A DNA stretch of 64,000 nt from Amoebophrya sp. A120. Lineage: Eukaryota; Sar; Dinophyceae; Syndiniales; Amoebophryaceae. The DNA is taken from the NCBI GenBank assembly GCA_905178155.1, contig CAJINV010000002.1, forward strand, positions 8,141,224 to 8,205,223, in the 5' to 3' direction. The position numbers were made by a program, and so were the translations under genes. Below, one piece after another: positions 1-12,300 of the stretch (its first letter is position 1; each line of letters begins with the position of its first letter). The notes beneath the pieces were generated by a model, which saw only the letters and a list, made by a program, of their open reading frames with translations, was not told where the DNA came from and ran no database searches.

Positions 1-1
1 G

Positions 2-3000
2 CCACCGAAACAGGCACTGGCAGCCGCGTTCGACTCGAATGTTATCACACCAGGTACAACTACTAGCGCGAAAGATTAACATATGCGAATGATTTGTTCA
101 TCTCTATACCTTTTTTCCGTCGTGGAATAGGAAGACGAGTTTTTTTTTTCCATCACGCAACCAAGAACATAGAAACAATTATGCCTTATCATCATCACGA
201 CATCTTCACAGGAACGAAGTTTATGTGGGACCTGAACGAGGCTATTAAGTACTACATCCACGAGCGAACGAACTTCGATCCTTTGTGGCAAAAACTCCGG
301 TTCCGCGTGATTCTGTCCGACTGCCAGATTCCCGGGGAGGGAGAGCACAAGTTGATGGACTTCATCCGAATTCAGCGGGCCCAGCCCGAGTACGACCCGA
401 ACACGCGGCACTGCATCTACGGCGCGGACGCGGATCTGATCCACCTGGCGCTGGCCAGCCACGAAACGCACTTCCACATCATTCGTGAGGTGGTCTTGCC
501 AAAAGAGGAGAAGAAGCAGGACCCCTGGGAGCAGTTCGAGGCCGATGAGGAGGAGGCGGAGGAGGTCGCGAAGGCCAAGCCCTTCCAGTTCATCAACATC
601 GGCGTGCTGCGCCAGTATTTGTACTTCGAGTTCGAACCCCTCCGGGACAAGCTGCCCTTCCCGTACAACTTCGAGCGGTGCGTGGACGACTTCGTCTTCT
701 TCTGTTTCTTCGTCGGGAACGATTTTTTACCGCACTTGCCCTCCTTGAACATCAGGGACGGCAGCATCGACATGATGATTCTGCTCTACCTGGAAACGCT
801 CCCCAAACTCGGCGACTACCTGACCGACGCGGGGACCTTGAACCTGGAAACGACGGAGAAGTTTCTGGAGGACCTCGGGTCCGTCGAGGATCAGGTGTTC
901 AAAAACCGGCTCGCGCGGGAGGCCAAGCAGAAGCAGGAGTTCGACGAGGCGCGGGACGGGGGCAAGGGGCTGGAGGAACTGGAGAAAAACGTGGAGGACG
1001 ACGAGGAGGAGGCGAAGATCGAGCGGATCAAGCGGGAAAAGCGCGACAAGGAACTGCAGGAGAAGAAGACCAAGGGCGAGTCCGCGAAGGGCATGGCGGA
1101 GGGGAAGAAGAAGAAAAAAATCGTCCGGAAAAAGAAGGGCATCGAGGTGAAAAAGGATGCGGACAAGAAGGAGGCCAGCGAAAAGAAGGACGAAAAAGCA
1201 TCGCCAAAGAATTCGCCGAAGCAGGCCGCGAAGAAGGTCGACGTGACGGCGGCAGCGGATCAGCTCGCCGCGCTCTTCGACAACGAGGCGGAATCCAGTA
1301 TCCTATGTAAAAACGTATCCACCCCATAGTCAAGATGGGGAATCGGCTAGACAAATCCACAAGCTTTGGCTGTTTCGCATGACAAATTTGGACGCGTAGT
1401 GTAGTTGTGTTTGAGCTAGTTCAGCAGCATTACAGATCTAGTTTCTCATGCTGATTGGAGCATGACAAATTTCAAAACACCATTAGAAAATGCTTCTCAT
1501 GGGGCTCCGCATGAGAAACATTTTAAGCATGCAGACTTGCGTGACAACTATGGTGTGGGGACGTTTTTACACAGGATATGCAGTTCCGAAGAAGAAGTCG
1601 AAGTCACGGATGACGAGGCCAGCGACGCCGAGAAGCCGAAAGAGAAACCCTCACCCATGGCGAAGGTACTAGAGAAGATTTTACCGTCTGCGTTTGCGTA
1701 TGAGGATACAGAGACAGACCCCAAATAACCCCATGCATATAGTTATAATCTTATCGATTGGCAGCTCTTTAGTGCTTGGTTCAAGGTGGAGATGTGTATT
1801 TACTTTTATCGGAACAGTGGTAGCAAGAGTCTTGAGTTTTGCATAAGGCAGAAACAGAAAGCGGTTAACGACCGAGGACATCGACTCTGGCGTCCTGTGA
1901 ACAAGCGCATGAAACAACTTTTTTCAAAAATCACTCACAGCCCGTCGTGAACTCGAAGAGACGCGAGGAGAAGATGGAAGAAGCGTTTTTGAAGCAGGTG
2001 AGAAATCGTCTGATATCAAAAGGAAAAATCCCCCCTCCCCATATCGAAAACGAAATTTGTGATGCTGTATTTGAGTACGCAAGTCGACTTGTAATGCTAG
2101 AAGGCCAAGAGACGCAGCTGTGGCCTCGGCTGCAGGCAATTTGTCATGCTGTTTCCCACTTCCAGCTGCCCCCTGTCATGCTGAAGATGCAAGGCTTTCC
2201 CACGCCAACCAGCACTACAGTCCGCATCTTTTCCCTTCTAGCATGACAAAGCTGATTTGTGGCCACAAATCTGCATCGCAGTTTTCTAGTTTGAGTATGG
2301 GGTGGGGGGATTTTTCACTTTGATATCTGAACGACAAGAAGGATTTCGGTCAGGCCATGAAGGACACGATCCGGCTCGGGGAGGGCGCGCACTGGAAGAG
2401 GCGGTACTACGCAGAGAAATTCAAGGTCGAGCAAGAGGATTTGGTCGATTTTCTGCAGCGTATCCGAAAGGCGTACATCGAGGGATTGTGCTGGGTACTG
2501 AAGATATTTTTTCTATGCACCGATACTGACTATGAGTATGACCATGGCGAATAGTACAGTACGACCCACATCGACGTGGTTATTGTGTGAATTTGCGATA
2601 GAAGCGGTTTCTTGTACTTATATTCAAAATAAATCTTGTATGTAGATATGCACTCGAAGGTGAAGCTCTACCGAGCTACAAAAAAAATCAGGTGTTGAAG
2701 TACTACTACCAGGGAGTGGTATCCTGGACGTGGTTTTACCCGTACCACTACGCCCCGTTCGGGTCCGACTTGATTGGTATGAGCAGTTTGAATATGGATT
2801 GTAAAAGTGTCTGGGTCTGGAAGGTTGGGACTTGTAATGCTAGCTTTCCATACCTAGAAAATCTGTATTGCATAACCAACAAAAGTCGCAGCCTCTTTTG
2901 TCATGCAAAAACGCAGTTTCTCATGCGGATTGCCTATGAGAAAGCGTTTTAGGAAGTTGTCATGCCGGACTGCATTCGAAAGTGTTTTCATCATGCATTT

Positions 3001-4427
3001 TTAGCATCACAAGTTTCCAGACCCAGACATTTTTACATTTGATATTGAAGTGCAGCGACGAGAAGTATTTCGCCCTGGGTAAGGGTTTCGAGCCCGTGCA
3101 GCAGCTATCAAATGCAAAAATGTCTGGGTCTGGAAGATTGGGGGAGTTTGTCATGCAAATTTTACATGACCTGCGATGTTGGTGATGCATGCCTTCGCAT
3201 TACAGATTTTGTGAAGGCTTTCTCATGCCTATACTGCATGAGAAATGCCTTCTCAGAATAGCAAAAATCTGAGTGCCGTTTGCTGCTCATGCAATACAGG
3301 TTTTTGCATCGTCGAAAGTTAGCATCACAAATTCCATTCTTTCCAGACCCAGACATTTTTGCAATCCATAACAGCTGATGGCGGTGCTGCCGCCCGTGTC
3401 CGCGAAGGTGGCCGGGATTCCGCAGGCGATGATGACCCTGATGGAGGAGCACGACTCCCCCATCGCGGACTTCTTTCCCACCGACTTCGGGCTCGACCTG
3501 AACGGGAAGCGGTTCGCGTGGCAGGGCGTGGTGCTGCTGCCCTTCATCGACGAACCGCGGTTGCTGCGCATCCTGGCGCCGATGATGACGCAGCTCCAGG
3601 GCGACGAAAAGAAGCGGAACAACCCCAGCATAAACTGCCTCTTCGGCCACGTATCCGATCTCAAAAAGAAGGTGCCACCAAAGGGATCAACAAACAAAAG
3701 GCTACTCAGGGACGCGTTTCTGTTCGGGTATAGTCAAGTGCTTATGTTGTTTGCATTGAAAGTTTGGATTTGCTATGGCAGAAGAAGTGTACTGACGTAC
3801 TATGTTCTACTTCGTAGTCTGACTTCGATGTAGTTCTCTCCTTTTTAAAAGCGAGATCATCGCTGAGCTAATATACCGACGAAAACTTAATTCGTTTCGT
3901 TGCGATTCGAACTCGGCCTGATTTTCCTCAGCGTGGTGACGCAGTAAAAACTCTACTGCTTACACTTCTACCTCCCCCCATAATTTCGACGCCCAGAAAA
4001 AAATGAACACGCAAAATCATGCAGGTTCGTCCAGGGCCAGTTTGGCACCGGCGAAGAGATTCCATCGCCCATCGAGGGTCTGGCGGAGGTGGACGAGTCA
4101 GAGTGCGTGGAAACCAAGTACTACTTCCCGGACCGTGTGACGCATTCCATCGAGCTGTTGGAGAACGCGACGTTTGAACCCCAGGTGGTGGACCAGTCCG
4201 ACCTCGACGACATGCAGCGGCTCAAGGGGTTTGGCGGCATGACCGCGAAGAAGGTTATCCAGCAAGCCCTCGGCCTGTTCAAGGGCAAGTCCGGGAAGAA
4301 GGGCGGCAAAAAGGGCGGCGGCAAGAAGGGCGACAAGGGCGGGGGCAAGAAGGGAAAAGGCAAGATGGCCATGCCGCAAGCCGACCAGGGGCCCCGTCGA
4401 CCCCCCGCCAGATCCGGACCGTACTAA
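2..4427 (+). CDS. XRN2: XRN2/RAT1-like 5'-3' exoribonuclease, 5' end missing
   Basis: Degrades 5'-monophosphorylated RNA; the nuclear family member acts in RNA processing and transcription termination. Exons 2-53, 212-1298, 1584-1665, 1941-2013, 2331-2494, 2692-2792, 3050-3105, 3376-3727 and 4025-4427 give 789 codons in one frame. Hallmarks of the XRN N-terminal nuclease are FDSNVITPG at the left edge, GEGEHK (334-351), the acidic GADADL (421-438) and [11 protein letters not shown] (from 715). YYYQG...YPYHYAPF (from 2700) and [12 protein letters not shown] (near 3492-3530) belong to the second conserved block. IRIQRAQP after GEGEHK favours XRN2 over XRN1, although the zinc knuckle of animal XRN2 is absent. 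A Lys/Glu-rich insert (about 960-1240) and a Gly/Lys-rich tail (4280-4370) are low complexity. Four GT-AG introns (54-211, 1666-1940, 2495-2691, 3728-4024) and four IEs interrupt it. Family assignment is firm; exon edges at IEs are inferred. Confidence 0.93.
1299..1578. mobile_element. Introner element, family B
   Basis: Inverted ends TATCCTATGTAAAAACG / TTTTTACACAGGATA. Flanking 5-mers TCCAG/TGCAG. Excision joins Ser codons of the XRN acidic region in frame. Confidence 0.9.
2014..2325. mobile_element. Introner element, family C (subtype C1)
   Basis: Ends TATCAAAAGGAAAAATCCCC and GGGGGGATTTTTCACTTTGATA-type; perfect TCTGA duplication. About nine-tenths identical by eye, and equal in length (312 bp), to the element at 16257-16568 in the DVNP gene. 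Confidence 0.92.
2793..3044. mobile_element. Introner element, family A
   Basis: Left arm with GTCTGGGTCTGGAA, right arm TTCCAGACCCAGAC, ending TTTGATA. Perfect TTGAA duplication; excision joins SSL to KCSDEK of XRN. Confidence 0.92.
3106..3370. mobile_element. Introner element, family A
   Basis: TATCAAATGCAAAAATGTCT left end, inverted right end. Flanks GCAGC/ACAGC (CAGCT is shared if the edge is moved by one base). Excision gives QQLMAVLPP in frame. Confidence 0.92.
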
Positions 4428-5753
4428 GCGTGATGGGAAATATATAAAACTTCTTCGAGAAATGGATCTTTTTTCTTTGTGCGGTCGCGCTGAACCGAGT
4501 TTGAAGTTTGACTGCGCGTTCGTGCTTTGTTCCCATGTTTTAACATAATTGGTGACGAAGATAGAAGAATCCATTACTGCGGACACGATAAGAATCCGTC
4601 TTCCACCCGCTCTTCCCGTGTGCATTGGAACTTCCTTGGAAGTACTAGTAGATCGTGGTTGGCGAAGTCCATCGCGGAAACAGACCAAGATACTTACTTA
4701 CCAAAGAAATCATGATCACCCACAACGAAAGCGTAAACTCAAAATCCATTAACCTAAAGATGACAAAAGTACGTACTGAAATTGTGAAGCCATGAAGCTG
4801 CGGGTCTCATCAACCAGGAGCAGCGAAATCGTGAATGGTAAAAATAAGCGGTTGATGTACAAGCAGCATCCTGATGTCGAGAGACCAAAATGAAACCTCG
4901 TGTCGTCCCGAATGGATACTTGCTGTGCAACTACTCTACTGTGAAGGAGACTTTTTAAAAGCGTCTGAGTAGAAAAGCAAAATAAGGCATCTCTAGCCAC
5001 GAGTGCGCAGTTTCGCGGTTGAAGCGTACCACAACGATGGAGAAGAGACTTGATGGACACCAGTGTTCCTTGCGTGTCGTACCACTTTATTCGTGCATCA
5101 CCTTGCTTCGCATCCAAGTTGGCTACATAGTGGAAAAGTAAAGAGAAAACTACCGTCGTAGTTGCATAACCCTGCTGTTTGTAGACAGAGGGTCACACCA
5201 AACACAGGAGCAAACAAGCAAATCGTGGACTCACCGTCCTTGTGCCAACAAGCCAGTTCTTGCAACATCGTTCGTCGTCTTCCTTTTCGTAGGATGTGGT
5301 TCGTATGTTCGTTAATATCGTTTTCGTTCGAAATGAAGAAACTAAACCTATCGTTCACCCGCACGTTGGCGTTCTCGTTCCTCCGTGGCGTGCCGAAGCC
5401 GAGCTCTTTGTTTTCACGCGTTTCTGAAATGTGAATGTTATCCATGCACTTTGTTGTTTGCAGAACAAGTAATCTTCACTCGTTAATACATATAGACAAG
5501 CGTTATCCTCGTATTGATGCACGGAAGAGGAAGAGCAACCGGGGGAAAGGCTCTGACGCGTTTAGCTAAGTACATCTATCAAAAAACCTTCTGGCAGTTC
5601 CCCTCATCGACTTTTTTTACGAGGAAACTAGAAGCGAAAAGAGACATAATAAATTTGATCGGCTGTAGTTAGTTGCACACCAGTACAGCAGGCGAACGTC
5701 CACAATCGATTTTTACGCGTTCCGCTTTTTGATACCTATTTACACGGGAAAAA
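4428..5753. other. Intergenic region, nothing recognised
   Basis: No open frame here has a recognisable domain or the GC-rich third codon positions of the neighbouring genes. It should hold the 3' untranslated region of the XRN gene and the promoter of the next gene. Confidence 0.5.
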
Positions 5754-6932
5754 ATGTTGGCGCCGTGCATCACCGCTCGTAGTAGTGGGTCCAGCCTTTA
5801 TTCCTCCCTTGCAGCGCTGACGTATTTCTTTGTTTTCTTAGTGGTGCACTACCAAAACTACTACAGCAGATGCGCAACCATCGTTGGCGCCTTTTCGTTG
5901 TCGTTTAGCAAGGTCAAGAAACGAACACAAAAGAGAGTGGCGACATTGCAAAGAGGGCGCACTACACGTCGGTCGTTGAAGGTGCTTCCCCCGACTTCAG
6001 GTGCCAGGTCCTCGAGGACCTACAAACAGAAGGAGACTTCCTCGCGCACGGCTCTCGAGGTCGGCAGAGCCACAGCGAAGAGCTCGTCGTCGGGTGGCAA
6101 TCAGCACCCAGCAGCCGCCACTTCTTTCATCCTGAGCGGGCCGGGTTCCTCGTCGTCGCTGCGCGGAAATGGAGAGGAGCCTCTGGAAGTCGCAGTGGAA
6201 GGAATTAGGAAGAACCGTGTGTGGAGTAAAAACCCTGCTCACGACGAGGACGAGCCGCCCCAAGGAGAGAGGGGTGCTTCCGAGGCGGGGAAGATGAACA
6301 AGAACCAACAACACGCCTCCTATGATAAAAATACAAGGCCCTTGTTCCTGGAAGACCCGTTCTCAGCAAGTGCACTGATGGGTGACGGAAATGCGATGAA
6401 TGTTGACGCCCACGACGCACACACCCCCGGGGAAGGGAGGAGCAAAGGAGTATCAAACGTCCAGCGAGCGGAGGTGCAGCTGACGCAGGCCCTCCAGGAG
6501 CTTCCGCCAGGCAACTGCCAGGATAGGTATTTACTGCACCAAGCGGAGCTGTTTAACCCCTTCGTGTGGTGTCGCGAGACGGAGCGGGGTGTTTGTTCTC
6601 ACCTTAGTGTGAAAATGTCGGAAACTGGGTCAAGCGAGTGGTCTCCTGTCGGAGAAGTAATCGACGATCCCCCTTGCGAGATTCTGACAGTGGAGTTGAC
6701 AACAGAACCGCCAGAGAACATGCCCATAGGAGAACAATGGGTTTGGGAATTGAACTATAAAGATATCGCGGAAAATTGTCAAAGGAAATGCAATAGCTGG
6801 CGGGAATGCAAGTTCTTTATCCACCTCCCGGTCGTGCTGGGGCCCACGAATGGTACCGAAAGGGACTACGTTGGGTGTCATTTGTTCTCCCGGGACGACA
6901 CCGTGAGCTGCCCGTTACCGGATGGTTTATGA
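5754..6932 (+). CDS. Membrane-anchored protein with a PAN/apple-like Cys domain
   Basis: Starts at an ATG preceded by AAAAA; 392 codons to the first stop. A hydrophobic stretch at about residues 20-50 (ALTYFFVFLVVHY and ATIVGAFSLSF) should act as signal peptide or anchor. A basic, Ser-rich stem follows. Residues about 265-390 form a Cys-rich domain with the order WC..., CQRKC, ECKFF and GCHLFS, reminiscent of PAN/apple folds. The same domain occurs in the protein at 9307-12759 (WCG, CRLSC, CNFFVIHLP, ECHMFSRSD). The stop at 6930 may be artificial: ATG|GTTTATGAG near 6925 is a possible donor, and both parts could belong to one gene with exons in 6933-9255 that I cannot place. Function unknown; adhesion or surface recognition is a guess. 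Confidence 0.6.
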   Translation: MLAPCITARSSGSSLYSSLAALTYFFVFLVVHYQNYYSRCATIVGAFSLSFSKVKKRTQKRVATLQRGRTTRRSLKVLPPTSGARSSRTYKQKETSSRTALEVGRATAKSSSSGGNQHPAAATSFILSGPGSSSSLRGNGEEPLEVAVEGIRKNRVWSKNPAHDEDEPPQGERGASEAGKMNKNQQHASYDKNTRPLFLEDPFSASALMGDGNAMNVDAHDAHTPGEGRSKGVSNVQRAEVQLTQALQELPPGNCQDRYLLHQAELFNPFVWCRETERGVCSHLSVKMSETGSSEWSPVGEVIDDPPCEILTVELTTEPPENMPIGEQWVWELNYKDIAENCQRKCNSWRECKFFIHLPVVLGPTNGTERDYVGCHLFSRDDTVSCPLPDGL

Positions 6933-9255
6933 GAGTGCGAAACTACTTCCCATTCTCGTCATTTGTCGTGCAGAATGGCAATCGCGTTCGCGTACCGATA
7001 GCCAGCCGTTTCGTTTCAGGCCTGGCTTGCGTGGTGACAGGCTACAGAACTCCAAACTGCACTAGCTTTCGTGTCTGGACTTGTCATGCGGAAGCCACGG
7101 TTCTGCTGTTGTTTCTGCTGCGGCTCATGCCACTAACTACGAGGGAGGGGAAGTTGCGTACTCGCATAAGATGTTGAGGGAATCCGGTATGGAGTGGATC
7201 AAGCCCCGACAACTGCGAATTATATCAGTGCGAAAAAAACCTATTTTCCACCCAGATTGATTCAAGACCGCTGCGTGGAAACCAAATAGCGTTTTAGTTA
7301 TATGTATCATGATGTTTTTGTACATCTCCGCGGCCTGTTATTGGCAGGGTATAAATACAGATATGGTATCGGCCGCAGAAGGGCAGATGTGGAGCTTTTG
7401 CAGGACCAATGCAGGTGCAAAGCGGACGAGTATTGTCTGAGTGCTCCAGTTTGTCACCATGCTTGCTCCTGCTGGAAGTAGAAGTATTTGGGGCTCGCGC
7501 CGCCGTGTTGGTACAACGGCGCGGGGATCTGCGCATAACAATAGAAAAAGCAGTACTGCAGCAACTAGAAACAGTTCGAAGAGGCTTGGTTGAAGAGCTG
7601 GAGCGTGCTTTCTCTGGGGCTGACTGTTCCCGGAAGGGCGGCCGACGCACTAACGCCGCGCGATGATGGCAAACAGCTTGATGGCAACAAAGTACAAAAA
7701 CAAAAAGGAAGAGCACGCGTAGCCAGGAACATAAAATGAATAAGAAATGGCGGCCAGTAGAGCGACCGGCCCACCAACTGCAGCCCAACGCCTAGCGCGC
7801 CAGATCCGGCCGGCCTCTGTAGTGCCAAAAGCCGGGTCAGGTAGAGGTAGATAAGGGCACGCACTTCCGCTTGGTGCGCGGCACGGTAGCCGTGCCTCCT
7901 ACCTTCTAGGAAATGTAAAGCAGACCCGTGCCGGGCGGCGTCCCCCCTTTCTACTTCAGCTACCCAGCAAGCGCAGGCAGCTAGGGCGAGAACGCGAGCC
8001 CTTGGGGTCCGCAGGTAGGCTCTTTTTTTAGGTGCGACTCCTGGCCGCCGCGCTGGTACTCGTCGTAGCAGGTGGCCGGCCAAAGCGCTGCAACCTGCCG
8101 AAGGCGCCGGCGCCGCTGCACGGATGTAATCTCTGTGGCGGCTGGCATCTGTTGCCTTCGCATCAAGCCGCCCCCTGTGCGCCGAGAGTTTCTCTTGCGT
8201 TTGGTCTTGCGCTTGTTGTGTGCATGCTTTTCCATCCGGGCTGCCCATCGGCGAGGCTTGGCCCGATACCCTGTAGCAAGTAGCAGGACCACGCAACTGC
8301 TGGCGGTTGCCTCCCAACAAATCTAAGTAAGAGGCACGCCTGCCAGGGGTGTTTTTGAGTTTTACTCTCGGCGCCGGCGGCCACACCTCAAAGCATGGAG
8401 GCAACAGCCATGCGGCTGGCTGTTTCTGATGTGTTAGCCACAGCCCCATTGCGGTTGGTTCGTTGTTTCTGTGCTCGGTTTCCTAGGCAAGCATCAGGGG
8501 CAGCAGATCGCCCGGGTAGCTGCGGTTGCTCAGTGTCAAAAACGATAAAAAAAGGCTTTTGGCTGTCGAGCTGTAGATGCTCGCTATAGGCGGAAGCTGT
8601 AGAGCTTTGGCTCTAGAGCATCACCAAACAGCTGTAGAGATTCAGCTCTAGAGATTGAGCTCTACAGGTTTTCGAGCTATAGAGGCGCTCGCCCTAATCG
8701 TTATCAATCTTTTTTCGCAGTAGCGTGGTGATTCGCCAAAAAAAATTAGAAAAAATAAGGTCATCTCTAGAGATTTGATCCTTCTTTGCCCAGATTTGAG
8801 CCTAGTCTGCACCACAGTAGCATGCAGATTTCAGAAACAAAGCAAGTAGCCTTCTTTGAGCCTTCTTTGGTTCCAGGTTTGACCCTAGTTGCTGCAAGTA
8901 CTATAGTTCTCTTGGCTACTATACACGAAGGCTGGAACCGTATTTGCTGTTTTGCATTCACAAGTGAGGGGAAAGAGGATGTTGGTTCTGCGCTCCGAGA
9001 GTCATCGCAGCCCAGCAAGAAATATTTGCAACAGATGTATAAGTGAGCTCTCCTGTGCTTCTGCGGATCGGCAACGGCATCCATCTGTAAATCTCAATAA
9101 GGTTTTGTACAACATTATCTGTCATAGTCATGCGCTGTACCTGTGAAGAAGACAGAGAGCTACATGCACCAAAGAGGCAAGAGGAAGCTTCTTGAAGAAG
9201 TTGCGTCGTTTCTCCACGCGGACGAACGATCGTTTCGTCGCAAGTGCGAGTCTGA
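6933..9255. other. Large gap or intron, partly repetitive
   Basis: No exon could be placed. A Cys-rich stretch at about 7370-7490 (CRCKADEYC...CHHACSC, then a stop) follows a possible acceptor at 7342 and may be a terminal exon. About 7670-8400 is GC-rich with no recognised product. About 8556-8695 is a cluster of short palindromic repeats, listed separately. Confidence 0.4.
8556..8695. repeat. Cluster of AGCTNTAGAG-type near-palindromes
   Basis: About eight copies of AGCTGTAGA, GGCTCTAGAG, AGCTCTACAG and AGCTATAGAG occur in both orientations in roughly 140 bp, spaced 10-20 bp apart. The copies could pair with one another as hairpins. Confidence 0.7.
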
Positions 9256-9306
9256 TCACTCTCGACTTCGAGGGGAAAAGAGGTTTTCAACGTGATAGAC
9301 TATGTG

Positions 9307-12300
9307 ATGAATGTCTATGGGTGTCGTGGTAAAACTACCTCGTTTTGGGAAGAAACGGCATCGACAGACGACGCTGTAAACGGTGGCACTGGACCGGGCG
9401 GCGCGACTGGGACTACACCAGTGTCCGCGACCGGTGAAGCGGGGGGGTGCGCCGGAAGCAAGTTACTGAACCGAACGGAGGCGTTCGAACCGGTTGATTG
9501 GTGTGGACCGAGTACTTGTACGGAGGAAACCGTGGCTCTATCTGGCTCGCTTGCGTCAAATGCCACCTCCTGTTACTTTCGAACAGAGTTACTCACGGCG
9601 ACGTCCACTTCAACTGGCGGAGACCTTTCTGACGCTTCGTATCAAGATCTGGTAGAGACGTGTCGACTTTCTTGCAATTTGGAGATGACGTGCAATTTTT
9701 TTGTGATCCACCTGCCCGATGATACGCAGAACTACTCTGAGTGTCATATGTTTTCCCGGAGTGACAACCAAAGCTGCGATGTGCCGCAAGGTGTGGAGGA
9801 GATCGGGAGCAACGATCCTCAGGGAGGTTTGTATCCGCAACTCGTTTACGAGTGTACGCCGGGAGGCACTACGGGTACGCCCGAGGCTTGGCCGCCCACA
9901 AGCAGTCCCTGCGTGCATTTCCTGAGCGACGCGGACCAAAAAAGGATCAACCTAGGGTCACATATGACCGAAATAATGCAAGCTACCACCGCCACGACCC
10001 TTGCGGAGAGCCAGACGGTCACTGTCAGCGGAATCCTTGTTGAGTGCAGTGACGATTACGCGCAAGCCAACCCGCCCCGATTCTACTGCCCACCAGAGAC
10101 GCAGATGACGGTTACATTGGTCGGGTGCGATGTGGCAGCCACGCCGTCCAACGACACAGTGCCAGGGGATGAAGCCGTGGTATCAGAGGACTCTGTAGAA
10201 AACCACACCAACGACACAGTACCAGAAGCCGTGATATCAGAGGACTCTGTAAAAAACCACACTGGAGCTGGAGAGGGCGGCACGACTACCAACGCCACGG
10301 ATGACGGGGACGGCAATAATGGCACAGCGACTCCTGGCGTGCCTCTGGGCGGAGCAGCCGCCTTGGCGGAAGCCCCAGCGGAGATCATTTTCACGAACGG
10401 CACTGGCGAGGGGGATGGTGGCACAACCAGCGGAGATGCTGATGCATCATGGACCGTGCCGGTAATTGTGGCAACCGTCGTCGGCCTCGTTCTGGGTTTG
10501 ATTATCCTACTGTCGTGCTGCTTTTGTAGCAGCTCATCTTCCCAGGAAATCATGACAGAACAAGCGCAAGCGGATCGTGAAGGCTTTGATCCGGCGGATT
10601 CAAAAAATAAACCGAGTGTAGTAAAGGAACGAGAGCCCGAGCCTGCTCTTCACGTGGCGCCAGACCTCACGGCGGAGCAGGATGCTGCTGCGAGTTTTGA
10701 TTTTGGCGAGGCGGAGACGGCTTTCCAGGCGGCCGGCCTGACCCCGGCGTTCGCAAAGCGGCTCGCGATGCAGATCTGTGACCAGCGGATCAGCGACTAC
10801 CAGGAGCTGGCCCGACCTGAGGACGGGCCCGATCTGGAGATCATGCGCAAACTCGGCCTGTTTCAGGATCCGTCGGATGGAGCGGACGACGGCTCGGGGG
10901 TGGAGGCCGTCGGTCGTCTGCGCGGGTTCCTGCAGAATCTGGCCGAGACGCAGAGGCGGGAGAGGTCAATTGACTTGGGCGTGGAGGACTCCGCAGAGAA
11001 GCAGATGTCGAGAACGTACGAGGAAGAGGCGCAGAGGGCACTAGCGGTCGAACAACTGTTCCAGGAGGCCAGGGTCCGGCTGCAAAAGAATGCGGGTTTT
11101 TCCGAGCCCGCGGCGGACCTCGTGGCCAGCAGACTGGTGCAAGCCGCGCAGGGGAATTTTGAGAAGGCCAGCGCCGTGGCTGGCTTTGGCATGGCCGGCG
11201 ACGCGAAGTTTTTGGCTATCAGTAAGGAGGATCTGGCGGCCGTGCTCGCAGAGCTGCAGGGACAGCAGGAGTGGCAGGACGTTTGCCGCACTTCTCCGGA
11301 GGATGAGACGGCTGTGCAAGTGCTTATGGCCACTCCTGTCATCGTTCTACCCGACGACGGTGAGGCGCCTCTACAGGCCACCTGGGTGCAAGGCTTCCAG
11401 TCCGCTACCTCTGGCAAGTCGGAAAAGAAGCGCAAGTCCGCCATGGTGTTTGACCTGCGGACGCTCCTCACTGACCCTGGGGCGGACTTTGGCAGTACCG
11501 AGGTGGCAAGCCCGTTGGCGGGCTTCCAAACGCTGTTGCCGGCGAAAAAGAAATTTGAGAGGCGTGCGGCGGCAGCAGACAATCGAAGCGTTCCGCCTTC
11601 GTTGCAAGCAGGACAAGAGTCTCGGCGATCGGAATCACAGGGAGCGGTGGAACAAGGCGGTATTGCAGAAATCGATCCCGGGGCCGTTCCGCCCGCCGAT
11701 GGTGCGAACACCAACGCAGTGCAACGGACACCCTCAAAGCATCTTCTGTGGGACACCCTCAAAGCACCAACGCATGGCATCTTCTCTGGGACAACGGACA
11801 CCCTCAAAGAAGATGAGGACAGTGGGAAGCAGAAACCGAAAAAAGTTTCGAAGAAGAAAAAAACCAGTGCCGAATTATTGGGAAAAAGTGTTTCAGGCAC
11901 AGGGACAAGCGTGACGGCGTCCTCAGGGTCCTCGAGCCCACGGCGGCCCAAGAAGAAAAAAGATCTGAAAAAGAAGCAGACCGGTGCAAAACTCGCGTCC
12001 GTAGAGAAGGAGGGAGTTGCCAGCATCGCAGCGCCTGGCGAAGCGGAGACTGCAGTTACAAGTGGCATGTATGACGGAATGTTCGAGGACGTTTCGGCTA
12101 CCGCCTCAGCTCCCAATAGCGCGGCCGTGGTGCAGCAACAGCCCGCTTCTCGGTCCGCCGACCGAGTCCACCAGGCGTTCGAATCGGAAGCGTTGCAAGC
12201 TCTACAATCCATCGGGTTCCAATTGGCGACCGCGAAAAAGATCGCGAAGCAGTTGGTGGCGACGGACGTCTCCGGGGGGGAGAGAATAAAACTCGGCGAG

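Noticed and set aside
1299-1578. Ordinary GT-AG use inside family B ends (…^GTAAAAACG and …CAG^GATA)
   Set aside because: It would leave about 17 extra nucleotides per element, break the frame and disrupt DVNP and XRN motifs. Exact removal fits every case.
7050-7130. Fragment resembling family A (GTGTCTGGACTTGTCATGC)
   Set aside because: Only one short arm, no inverted partner or flanking repeat found.
7565-8449. 294-codon open frame on the minus strand in the GC-rich gap
   Set aside because: No domain, Arg/Ala/Leu-rich composition as expected of random GC-rich DNA; no flanking gene structure found.
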